Positions 1 to 6,011 of a stretch of 6,021 nucleotides of DNA are shown here, piece after piece; within the stretch, counting starts at the first letter, position 1, and every line of letters starts with the position of its first letter. The translations under genes were made by a program, and so were the position numbers. The notes beneath the pieces are model-generated. The model was not told where the DNA came from. It ran no database searches and saw only the letters and a list, made by a program, of their open reading frames with translations. The DNA comes from an uncultured Halieaceae bacterium (GTDB lineage Bacteria > Pseudomonadota > Gammaproteobacteria > Pseudomonadales > Halieaceae): NCBI GenBank assembly GCA_913063005.1, contig CAJXZI010000131.1, positions 1 through 6,021 of the forward strand. Reading direction: 5' to 3'.

Positions 1-2
1 CA

Positions 3-110
3 CCTGGAGGCCTGCAGTACATGAACCTGGAGCCCAATTTCAAATTTTTCTTCAAATATGTTAAAACTATCCATAAAGTAGCAACTTTTGTTAAAAAAGT
101 TAAGCTCTAA
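3..110 (+). CDS. Possible tail of an unknown ORF, or a 29-residue lysine-rich peptide
   Basis: The frame is open from the left edge to a TAA at 108-110. It could be the last 35 codons of a gene starting outside the window. It could also be a complete 29-codon ORF from the ATG at 21, which has a good Shine-Dalgarno match (GGAGG, 6-10) ten bases upstream. Read from that ATG, the peptide has seven lysines, one histidine and one glutamate. Its lysines are spaced among Phe, Val and Ile residues, giving a cationic, amphipathic look. I recognise no family. The last two thirds lie in the AT-rich stretch, so the lysine and phenylalanine richness may only reflect composition. The stop codon falls in the right arm of the inverted repeat 96-114. 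It may belong to a foreign segment joined to the glycosyltransferase remnant downstream. Translation is unproven. Confidence 0.25.
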   Translation, partial: PGGLQYMNLEPNFKFFFKYVKTIHKVATFVKKVKL

Positions 111-114
111 CTTT
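96..114. repeat. Inverted repeat, 7-bp arms, 5-nt loop
   Basis: AAAGTTA at 96-102 pairs perfectly with TAACTTT at 108-114 across the loop AGCTC. The right arm contains the TAA stop of the upstream small frame. The stem is AT-rich and has no following T-run, so it is a poor intrinsic terminator. It could equally be a subterminal hairpin of a mobile element. Confidence 0.45.
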
Positions 115-116
115 AA

Positions 117-141
117 AGGTAAACATTTTTAGTTTTTACCT
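117..141. repeat. Inverted repeat, 7-bp arms, 11-nt loop
   Basis: AGGTAAA at 117-123 pairs with TTTACCT at 135-141. The right arm coincides with the point where glycosyltransferase-like coding sequence begins, so this repeat may mark the edge of the inserted or joined segment. Short AT-rich inverted repeats also arise by chance in such sequence. Confidence 0.35.
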
Positions 142-606
142 ATCCGAGATGCGATTCCAGGGCTGGAGCTACATGTCCTTGGACTCGATGCGAGTGACGA
201 ACTTGTCACTGATCTCGCCGCACGCAATGACGTATTACTCCATCGCGATAGTAACGATTTAAGAATCACAGAGCTGGGTATTCGCGCAATGGTTGAGCCA
301 CTGTTAAACGAGCGACATGTAGAAGCAAAATTAATTAATGCGATGAATAGAGGGATTCCAATAGCAACGACGCGTGAGGCGATATCTAATGCGAGATTGG
401 AGTTGGGGGACAGTGTGTCGGTTGCCGACAGCCCCGTACATATGGTGCTGAATTTACGACGGATTTTATCTGAGGCGACGCTTTGGCAAGCGCTAAGCGA
501 CCGATCCTTAAAAATGGGCTCAGCATTACTGGCGTATCATGAAGTGGCACATGCTATGAGACGTTATCTAATGAGCGATCTTGCTTATAAAGGCGATCGA
601 AAGTAA
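133..606 (+). pseudogene. 5'-truncated glycosyltransferase (GT4-like, C-terminal half)
   Basis: The reading frame is open from 133, just after a TAG at 130-132, to the TAA at 604-606 (157 codons). The only ATG is at 289 and no in-frame GTG or TTG precedes it, yet the codons before it look coding. They read LPIRDAIPGLELHVLG, which resembles the start of the C-terminal Rossmann lobe of GT4 glycosyltransferases. Further on, EAKLINAMNRGIPIATT (after 318) matches the family's sugar-nucleotide-binding stretch, usually of the form KxxEAMAxGxPVVAT. Here Asn replaces the usual second Glu of the EX7E motif. The rest fits the closing helices of the fold. The entire N-terminal acceptor lobe is missing, so a functional transferase is unlikely. 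A product starting at ATG 289 would be only 105 residues. The frame ends 11 bases before nadK. The family call rests on motif recognition. Confidence 0.6.
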
Positions 607-617
607 GGCGGTTTACC

Positions 618-1502
618 ATGGGTGAATTTAAGCGAGTGGGGTTATTGGGTAGGCGCGAGCACCCGGGAGTTTCTCAAGTAGTTGCTCACCTTCTGGATTT
701 GTTAGACAGCCGTGGCATCGACGTTGTCCTTGAGGACCGACTAGCGACGCTCGCTCACTTTGAAACACGTGCGATGCAACCCAGAGACGCTATTGGCGCC
801 AACGTCGATCTGGCGATTGTGATCGGTGGTGATGGTAGCTTGCTAAGTGCTGCTCGGACGCTGGTGCGACACGACTGTCCTGTTATCGGTGTGAACCGCG
901 GTCGTCTCGGCTTTTTAACCGATGTGAGTCCCGATGAGGAATTGACGGTCCATGTCAGCAGTGTCCTAGACGGCGACTACAGAACCGACAGGCGTTTTCT
1001 TCTCGACGTAGAGGTATCGAGTGGCGGTGAGATCACGGGACGCGCTGAGGCGCTGAATGATGTTGTTGTGAACTCGGGTACATCGGCGCAAATGATTGAG
1101 TTTCAGCTTCAGGTGGACGATGATTTTGTTTATCGGATGAATGCTGACGGCTTAATCATTGCCACACCGACCGGCTCGACTGCTTACTCGATGTCGGCGG
1201 GAGGTCCCATCATGAACCCTCGGCTGGATGCTGTCGCATTGGTGCCGATGTTTCCTCACTCATTAAATAGCCGTCCTATGGTGGTCCACGGTGACAGTGT
1301 TATTCAGATAGATACGCTTGAGCGAAACAAAAATAATCCACTGGTTACGTGTGATGGTCAAGTTTCATTGACCTTAGAGCCAGGTGACTCTGTTGTTGTA
1401 AGGAAAAAACCGAGAGCGCTTCGATTGCTACACCCGCCTGGTTACAGCTTTTACGCGAGTTGTCGGGACAAACTAAGATGGTCTGATGCACTCACATCCT
1501 GA
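618..1502 (+). CDS. nadK: NAD kinase (ATP-dependent NAD+ phosphorylation to NADP+)
   Basis: This cytosolic enzyme makes NADP+ from NAD+ and ATP, the only de novo route to the NADP pool. The 294-residue length matches E. coli NadK (292). Seen in order are the family-typical N-terminus FKRVGLLGR (4-12), the GGDGS motif at 70-74 with catalytic Asp72, NRGRLGFLTD (93-102), the Asn-Asp pair 147-148, TPTGSTAY at 183-190 followed by SAGGP, the SRP turn near 218-220, and CDGQ at 245-248. The start at 618 is supported by AAGG at 605-608, nine bases upstream, and by the conserved N-terminus. Residue 175, which aligns by eye with the Arg that excludes NADH in E. coli NadK, is Asn here. The 3' end overlaps the rhomboid gene by 17 bases, so it probably heads an operon. 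No clear promoter is visible; a TATAAA at 586-591 lacks a good -35. Confidence 0.96.
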   Translation: MGEFKRVGLLGRREHPGVSQVVAHLLDLLDSRGIDVVLEDRLATLAHFETRAMQPRDAIGANVDLAIVIGGDGSLLSAARTLVRHDCPVIGVNRGRLGFLTDVSPDEELTVHVSSVLDGDYRTDRRFLLDVEVSSGGEITGRAEALNDVVVNSGTSAQMIEFQLQVDDDFVYRMNADGLIIATPTGSTAYSMSAGGPIMNPRLDAVALVPMFPHSLNSRPMVVHGDSVIQIDTLERNKNNPLVTCDGQVSLTLEPGDSVVVRKKPRALRLLHPPGYSFYASCRDKLRWSDALTS

Positions 1503-2115
1503 CCCTACTGTTCATTGGCAACAGGTTCCCGTAACCGTTTTTGTGCTTGCGGTCGCCGTCTTGGTTTTTTTGCTCATGGAAGTGTTGGGCGATTCTATCG
1601 TTTTAGATTGGATGGCTTTCAACAAAGTGGAGTACAACGGCCGACGTTTTGAACTTTTGAGCCCGGGAGCAGATTACTGGCGCTACGTAAGTCCCGCATT
1701 GATTCACTTTGGTTTATTGCACCTTGTGTTTAATGCCCTATGGATTTGGGAATTTGGCAGCCGTCTCGAGCTTCGTTTAGGCTCCGTTTTTATTTTCAAT
1801 CTCTTCATTGCCGGCGCAACGGGTGGCAATTTGCTGCAGTATTGGTGGGAAGGCCCCTCGATTTTCGGCGGTTTATCGGGCGTGGTCTACGCTTACATGG
1901 GGTGTCTTTGGATCCTAACGCGCTTGCGCCCAGGCATGATTTTCATTCCTGTTCCGTCTATTTTTACCTTTATGTGGGTGTGGTTGCTCGTTGGCTTCAC
2001 TGATGTTCTGAAATTGTTAGGTTTGGGATCGATTGCCAATGGCGCACATTTGGGTGGTTTATTGGTTGGCATATTGACAGGCGTCATCATTGCCCGCGTC
2101 GTACCAAGAGGATGA
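1486..2115 (+). CDS. Rhomboid-family intramembrane serine protease (GlpG-like core)
   Basis: Rhomboids are polytopic inner-membrane proteases that cleave transmembrane segments with a Ser-His dyad. This 209-residue protein has about six hydrophobic helices (roughly 14-33, 72-90, 101-118, 126-146, 151-173 and 183-204) and almost no cytosolic N-terminal domain, so it is the minimal bacterial core type. Catalytic features visible are Trp65-Arg66 in the L1 loop, HxxxxHxxxN with His74, His79 and Asn83, the nucleophile Ser131 in GLSG (129-132), and His188 in NGAHLGG. These correspond to GlpG His145, His150, Asn154, Ser201 and His254, so the enzyme should be active. The start overlaps the nadK 3' end by 17 bases and has only a weak Shine-Dalgarno, which suggests translational coupling. 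It lacks the N-terminal domain of E. coli GlpG, so I do not assign that symbol. The substrate is unknown. Confidence 0.93.
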   Translation: MHSHPDPTVHWQQVPVTVFVLAVAVLVFLLMEVLGDSIVLDWMAFNKVEYNGRRFELLSPGADYWRYVSPALIHFGLLHLVFNALWIWEFGSRLELRLGSVFIFNLFIAGATGGNLLQYWWEGPSIFGGLSGVVYAYMGCLWILTRLRPGMIFIPVPSIFTFMWVWLLVGFTDVLKLLGLGSIANGAHLGGLLVGILTGVIIARVVPRG

Positions 2116-2124
2116 TGAGCGTTA

Positions 2125-2394
2125 ATGTCTAACCAATATGAAGAGTCCAGTGCTTACGAAGATGCCGTCAGAGCTATGCCTGAAGAGCTTTATCTGCGGA
2201 TGGTTGATGCGCTTTCGACAGGACGTTGGCCCGATGGTCGCACACTGACCGAAGCGCAGCGAAAAGAGACGATGCAAGCGGTGTTGCTGTGGGGGAGGTT
2301 TCATTTACCCGCAGAGGAGCGCGTCGGCTTCATCGATAAGGGGGCCAAAGCGGGTGATACCTGTGACGATCCCGTTCCACTTAAATGGCAATAA
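2125..2394 (+). CDS. DUF1315 family protein (YeaC-like), function unknown
   Basis: This is an 89-residue soluble protein of an uncharacterised family. It resembles E. coli YeaC over the segment MPEELYLRMVDAL (18-30), GRWPDG (33-38), LTEAQR (41-46) and the following Met-Gln-x-Val-Leu-Leu-Trp (50-56). The WPDG turn and the Leu-Leu-Trp helix are the clearest shared features. The N-terminal 15 residues are acidic and polar, as expected for a variable leader. There are no membrane segments and no metal-binding cysteine pairs (a single Cys at 80). It lies 9 bases after the rhomboid stop, with GAGG at 2108-2111 serving at a slightly long spacing. Its stop overlaps or closely precedes the DUF2797 start, so it should be cotranscribed with its neighbours. 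I can propose no biochemical role. Confidence 0.85.
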   Translation: MSNQYEESSAYEDAVRAMPEELYLRMVDALSTGRWPDGRTLTEAQRKETMQAVLLWGRFHLPAEERVGFIDKGAKAGDTCDDPVPLKWQ

Positions 2395-2405
2395 GAGAGA
2401 GTGAG
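2395..2405 (+). promoter_or_regulatory. Ribosome binding site deciding the DUF2797 start
   Basis: The purine-rich run GAGAGAGTGAG lies directly before the ATG at 2409 and supplies a usable Shine-Dalgarno. The alternative in-frame ATG at 2385 is preceded only by pyrimidine-rich and AT sequence inside the DUF1315 gene. This favours 2409 as the true start. Confidence 0.55.
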
Positions 2406-2408
2406 TTA

Positions 2409-3236
2409 ATGATCGCTTCGGGAAATCTACGCAAGATGCTCACGGAGTTGGACGCCAGTGTGCATTACCAGCTACCTATCGGTGATGAGCCCATCGCGCT
2501 AAATCCGCTCATCGGTAGTGAACTTGCTCTTGAATTTACGGGAGTCATCAATTGCGTCCATTGCTCTCGAAAAACCAATAAGAGCTTTAATCAAGGGCAC
2601 TGCTTCCCGTGCTTTAAGAAATTAGCCGCTTGCGACAGTTGTATCGTGAGCCCAGAGAAGTGTCACTTTGATGAAGGCACGTGTCGGGAGCCCGACTGGG
2701 CAGAAAATAATTGCTTTGTTGATCATATCGTTTATCTGGCAAACACCTCTGGCGTTAAGGTCGGCATTACACGCCATTCGCAGGTGCCAACACGCTGGAT
2801 GGATCAGGGTGCCACACAGGCTCAACCGATTGCGCGCGTTCGTCACCGGCAGCTATCGGGATTGCTTGAGACGGCATTAGCTAAACACGTGAAGGATAAA
2901 ACTGCTTGGCAAACGATGTTAAAAGGCAATGGTGAGCCGGTCTCTTTGGAAGAAAAGAGAAAAGAGTTGATGGCGCTATGTGCCGACGACATCACAGCAC
3001 TCCAGGACCGCTTTGGCTTACAAGCGATTACGCTGTTAGAGGATCAAGCCACCGTCGATATTGACTACCCTGTGATCGAATTTCCAACCAAAGTAAAAGC
3101 ACACAATTTTGATAAGACACCGAGAGTGGAAGGCCGGCTTATGGGTATCAAAGGGCAGTACTTAATGTTTGATACTGGGGTTCTGAATATCCGCAAGTTT
3201 GGCGGGTACCACGTACAACTGGAGACCATGCAATGA
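2409..3236 (+). CDS. DUF2797 family protein: cysteine-rich, GIY-YIG-like segment
   Basis: This conserved uncharacterised protein has 275 residues from this start, or 283 from the ATG at 2385; numbering below is for the 283-residue form. Nine cysteines form an apparent zinc-binding block: CVHC (57-60), HCFPC (Cys73, Cys76), CDSC (83-86), Cys93 followed by His94, Cys100 and Cys110. Immediately after comes HIVYLANTSGVKVGITR (114-130), then Arg137-Trp138, Gln-Gly-Ala (141-143) and Glu162 in a helix. The order of Tyr, Gly-Ile-Thr, Arg and Glu recalls GIY-YIG nuclease-like domains, although the second Tyr is absent. The C-terminal part (about 225-283) looks like a small beta-rich domain ending in GQYLMFDTGVLNIRKFGGY. 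I assign the family from memory of similar Pseudomonas proteins. No catalytic activity is established. The stop shares an ATGA overlap with pepN, which indicates coupling. Confidence 0.85.
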   Translation: MIASGNLRKMLTELDASVHYQLPIGDEPIALNPLIGSELALEFTGVINCVHCSRKTNKSFNQGHCFPCFKKLAACDSCIVSPEKCHFDEGTCREPDWAENNCFVDHIVYLANTSGVKVGITRHSQVPTRWMDQGATQAQPIARVRHRQLSGLLETALAKHVKDKTAWQTMLKGNGEPVSLEEKRKELMALCADDITALQDRFGLQAITLLEDQATVDIDYPVIEFPTKVKAHNFDKTPRVEGRLMGIKGQYLMFDTGVLNIRKFGGYHVQLETMQ

Positions 3237-5839
3237 TGCGTGAGGGTGCACCCAAAACGATTTACCGAAAGGACTACGAGGCTCCCGACTTTCTCATCGA
3301 CTCAGTAGACCTAGCATTTGATATTTTCGACGGGCGAACACGCGTCTCAAGCAAGCTCGATATCAAGCGTAACGGCACAAACCAAGCGCCTCTTGTTCTA
3401 GACGGCGAGTCATTGGGAATTGTCTGTCTGAAGATTGATGGCCGCACCTTAGGCGCCGACGAGTATCGCTACACCAACGGTAAGTTGACGATCGATAAGG
3501 TACCCGACCAGCTCTGTTTCGAAGCCGAGGTCGATATCACGCCTGAAGAAAATACGTCACTAGAGGGCTTGTATCGCTCGCGTACGATGTATTGCACGCA
3601 GTGTGAGGCCGAAGGCTATCGGAAGATCACCTTCGGTTTAGACCGTCCTGACGTGCTCTCGACATACACCGTGTCACTCACCGCAGATAAAGACACCTGT
3701 CCAGTACTTCTCAGTAACGGCAATGAGGTTAGCCGAAGCGACGCAGGCGATAACCGTCACACAGTCGTTTGGCACGATCCGCACCCTAAGCCCAGTTACC
3801 TGTTTGCCATTGTTGCGGGCGACCTTGAGTTGGTCTCCGATACGTTTACGACTGTTTCGGGTAAAACGGTTGATCTTCGTATATGGGTAGAAGCAAAGGA
3901 CATTGGCTACTGCGAGCATGCGATGACGTCGTTGCAAGCCTCTATGCGCTGGGATGAGGAGCGTTACGGCCTTGAGTACGATCTTGATCTGTTCAATATC
4001 GTCGCTGTTGATGACTTTAATATGGGGGCGATGGAGAACAAAAGCCTCAATATCTTCAACACCTCCTGTGTACTTGCGCACCCGGACATCACGACAGACC
4101 TTGGCTATCAACGCGTGGAGTCGGTTGTCGCTCACGAGTACTTCCACAATTTCTCGGGCAACCGCGTCACCTGCCGAGATTGGTTCCAACTTAGCCTGAA
4201 AGAAGGGTTTACCGTTTATCGCGACGCTGAGTTCTCGGCGGATATGAATTCTCGCGGTGTTAAGCGTATCGAGGATGTCGCATTTTTGCGGACGCATCAG
4301 TTTGCCGAGGACGCGGGGCCCATGGCACACCCCGTTCGACCTGATTCGTTCATTGAAATATCTAACTTTTACACGATGACTGTGTACGAGAAGGGTGCCG
4401 AGGTCGTGCGCATGCTCAACACGCTGTTGGGTGATGAGGCCTTCTATCGCGGAGCGAGCCTTTATTTTGAGCGTTTTGACGGCATGGCAGTTACTTGCGA
4501 TGACTTCGTTGATGCAATGCAGGAAGCTTCCGGCAAGGATCTCAGTCAATTCCGCCGCTGGTACGAACAGGCGGGCACGCCGGTCATCGCTGTTGAGACA
4601 AAGTTCGACGAGGCATCAGGCACCTTTGATATCTCGTTTGCACAGCGCAATCCACCAACCCCGGGTCAAGACAACAAACCGCCGCTTCACATACCTGTGG
4701 CCATGTCGCTACTGGTCGATGGGAAGCATCAAGATCTCGGCGAAGGTGAGAAAGAGCGCGTTATGGAGCTGACTGAAGCTTCCGAGACGGTAAGTTTCAG
4801 TGGGCTGTCCAAAAAACCGGTGCTCTCTTTACTGAGAGGGTTCTCCGCGCCAGTTCGCTTGGAGCTTGAGCAGTCTCGGGACGATCTCGTGGCACTCATC
4901 GGTTTTGATGATGACCCCTATGTCCGTTGGGACGCATCTCAGCGTCTCGCGTTCGAGGCGATTGACGAGGGTACAGGGCTGCTCGCACCAGATTACATCG
5001 ATGCGCTCAGGCGGGTGCTTGATGGCCCCTCTGAAGCCGCGATGAAAGCACAGCTTCTTGCATTACCGACAGAAGCGTCGATTGCAGACAGACACTCACA
5101 GAGTGGTCTTGTGGACGTGCACAAAATTCACGAAGCTAAGCAACGTGTCGCTGGTGCCTTGGGTGAAGGTCTGCGGGAAGAGCTTACACAGATCCTTAAC
5201 AAGGGTATGGCTGCTAGCGAGGCGTACGCACCGTCCGCAGCCCAAATTGGCGATCGCGCCTTGATGCATACAGCACTCAATTTATTGGTCGCAAGCGACT
5301 CAACTTGGCTCAACACCGCCCGTGAGATGTACTTCGCAGCAACGAATTTATCGGATCGACTTTGTGCAGCTCGCCTCGTCGTTCATTACGGCGACGATGT
5401 ACACCGTGAGGAGGTACTGCAGCACTTCTTCGACCGCTGGCAGTCCGAGAACTTGGTGGTTAACCAGTGGTTCGTCATGCAGGCGACAAGACCTACTATG
5501 TCGACAGTTGCGGACGTAATAGCCCTAACTGAGCACGCAGCATTCGATTGGCGAAACCCCAACAAAGTACGGTCGCTAATCAGCTCTTTCGCGGGTGCCA
5601 ATCCGGTGGCTTTTCACAGCACCGATGGCAGTGGCTACGCGCTTTTGGGGGACGCCGTTAGAAGATTACAGTCCGATAATCCTCAGATCGCGTCGCGCAT
5701 GCTGGCACCGTTAACACGCTTCAAGCGCTACGCTCACGGGCAGGAAATGATGCGTGCTCAGCTCACATCGATCGCGGCCTTGGATAACTTATCTCAGGAT
5801 GTTTTCGAGGTTGTACAGCGCTCGTTGAGTGATGGCTGA
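3233..5839 (+). CDS. pepN: Aminopeptidase N (M1 zinc metallopeptidase)
   Basis: This cytosolic broad-specificity aminopeptidase removes N-terminal residues from peptides in the last steps of protein turnover. The 868-residue length matches E. coli PepN (870), and landmarks align at a constant offset of four. They are Gln123 and Glu125 in CTQCEAEG (121-128), which bind the substrate N-terminus; Met264 before GAMEN (265-269, with Glu268); zinc ligands His301 and His305 with catalytic Glu302 in HEYFH; third ligand Glu324 in LKEGFTVYRD; and transition-state Tyr385 in TVYEKGAE. Approximate domains are an N-terminal beta saddle (1-200), the thermolysin-like catalytic domain (200-450), a beta-sandwich (450-550) and a C-terminal helical domain (550-868). 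There is no signal peptide. The start overlaps the DUF2797 stop as ATGA, with GGAG at 3221-3224; a second Met codon at 3236 is possible. The stop codon is the first three bases of a 14-bp tandem repeat. Confidence 0.97.
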   Translation: MMREGAPKTIYRKDYEAPDFLIDSVDLAFDIFDGRTRVSSKLDIKRNGTNQAPLVLDGESLGIVCLKIDGRTLGADEYRYTNGKLTIDKVPDQLCFEAEVDITPEENTSLEGLYRSRTMYCTQCEAEGYRKITFGLDRPDVLSTYTVSLTADKDTCPVLLSNGNEVSRSDAGDNRHTVVWHDPHPKPSYLFAIVAGDLELVSDTFTTVSGKTVDLRIWVEAKDIGYCEHAMTSLQASMRWDEERYGLEYDLDLFNIVAVDDFNMGAMENKSLNIFNTSCVLAHPDITTDLGYQRVESVVAHEYFHNFSGNRVTCRDWFQLSLKEGFTVYRDAEFSADMNSRGVKRIEDVAFLRTHQFAEDAGPMAHPVRPDSFIEISNFYTMTVYEKGAEVVRMLNTLLGDEAFYRGASLYFERFDGMAVTCDDFVDAMQEASGKDLSQFRRWYEQAGTPVIAVETKFDEASGTFDISFAQRNPPTPGQDNKPPLHIPVAMSLLVDGKHQDLGEGEKERVMELTEASETVSFSGLSKKPVLSLLRGFSAPVRLELEQSRDDLVALIGFDDDPYVRWDASQRLAFEAIDEGTGLLAPDYIDALRRVLDGPSEAAMKAQLLALPTEASIADRHSQSGLVDVHKIHEAKQRVAGALGEGLREELTQILNKGMAASEAYAPSAAQIGDRALMHTALNLLVASDSTWLNTAREMYFAATNLSDRLCAARLVVHYGDDVHREEVLQHFFDRWQSENLVVNQWFVMQATRPTMSTVADVIALTEHAAFDWRNPNKVRSLISSFAGANPVAFHSTDGSGYALLGDAVRRLQSDNPQIASRMLAPLTRFKRYAHGQEMMRAQLTSIAALDNLSQDVFEVVQRSLSDG

Positions 5840-5878
5840 GCAGTAACCGCTGAACAGTAACCGCTGTGCAGTAACCGC
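5837..5878. repeat. Three tandem 14-bp repeats starting in the pepN stop codon
   Basis: The units are TGAGCAGTAACCGC (5837-5850), TGAACAGTAACCGC (5851-5864) and TGTGCAGTAACCGC (5865-5878). They differ only at positions 3 and 4, and the last ten bases are CAGTAACCGC or nearly so in all three. The first unit supplies the TGA of pepN. A partial fourth copy, TGAGCAGTAATC, lies at 5927-5938 and matches 11 of 12 bases. The unit is not a multiple of three and the region is full of stop codons, so it is not coding. It has no internal dyad and does not fold into a terminator. Confidence 0.9.
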
Positions 5879-6009
5879 AAGTAACTGTGCGTAATCCCGC
5901 GATAACTGTGCATGTATGCGCTTCACTGAGCAGTAATCTAGTATTGACGGCGCGATAACTGATTAGTCACTGACTAGAACCTAAGTGCCCCGTAATTGCT
6001 AAGTAATAG
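5879..6009. repeat. Degenerate continuation of the TAAC/TAAT repeat series
   Basis: After the exact repeats, TAAC or TAAT recurs at 5882, 5892, 5903, 5934, 5956, 5993 and 6004, often preceded by G or GA. Together with the three in the tandem units this makes ten in 182 bases. The run 5872, 5882, 5892, 5903 is spaced 10, 10 and 11 bases, about one helical turn. TAACTGTGC occurs twice (5882-5890 and 5903-5911), and CGCGATAACTG occurs twice (5898-5908 and 5951-5961). The array could be a decayed repeat or a set of protein-binding sites. Confidence 0.55.
5964..5976. promoter_or_regulatory. 13-bp dyad, operator-like
   Basis: TAGTCA and TGACTA form a perfect inverted repeat around a single central C. 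The size and symmetry suit a dimeric regulator site for a gene to the right of the window. A TTGACG at 5944-5949 could be a -35 element, but I find no good -10 at the proper distance. No regulator can be named. Confidence 0.3.
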
Positions 6010-6011
6010 CA
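5997..6011. repeat. Small inverted repeat, 5-bp arms
   Basis: TGCTA (5997-6001) pairs with TAGCA (6007-6011) across the loop AGTAA. It is short, lacks a following T-run, and is not a convincing terminator for pepN. Confidence 0.25.

Larger units (their letters stand above)
37..142. other. AT-rich segment abutting a broken gene
   Basis: This stretch has 23 G or C in 106 bases by hand count (about 22 %), against roughly half in the genes to the right. The composition changes at about 140, where glycosyltransferase-like codons begin. It carries two short inverted repeats (96-114 and 117-141) and a weak promoter-like pair, TTGTTA at 88-93 and TTTAAA at 112-117. Each element of that pair matches 4 of 6 consensus bases, with an 18-bp spacer. 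It may be the end of an inserted element, the edge of a deletion, or a chimeric assembly join. Only one side is visible, so terminal repeats or a target duplication cannot be tested. Confidence 0.5.

Noticed and set aside
90..142. Integron attC site in the AT-rich segment
   Set aside because: GTTAAGC matches the GTTRRRY core, but the partner RYYYAAC core is absent and the order of the boxes is wrong.
563..591. Promoter just before nadK (TATAAA at 586-591)
   Set aside because: The -10 is plausible, but the bases at the -35 distance (GTTATC region) match poorly, so it cannot be supported.
1740..2003. An 87-codon plus-strand frame within the rhomboid gene
   Set aside because: The overlapping rhomboid frame contains every catalytic residue, and the alternative product is arginine-rich without family features.
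3674..4549. A 291-codon open frame on the minus strand inside pepN
   Set aside because: It is fully antisense to the PepN catalytic domain, whose motifs are intact. The translation has no recognisable domain and looks like a composition-driven shadow.
5800..5965. Open minus-strand frame running through the repeats into the pepN 3' end
   Set aside because: It stays open mainly because the TAA words are read as TTA in reverse. It has no credible start with a ribosome binding site, and its product follows the repeats.
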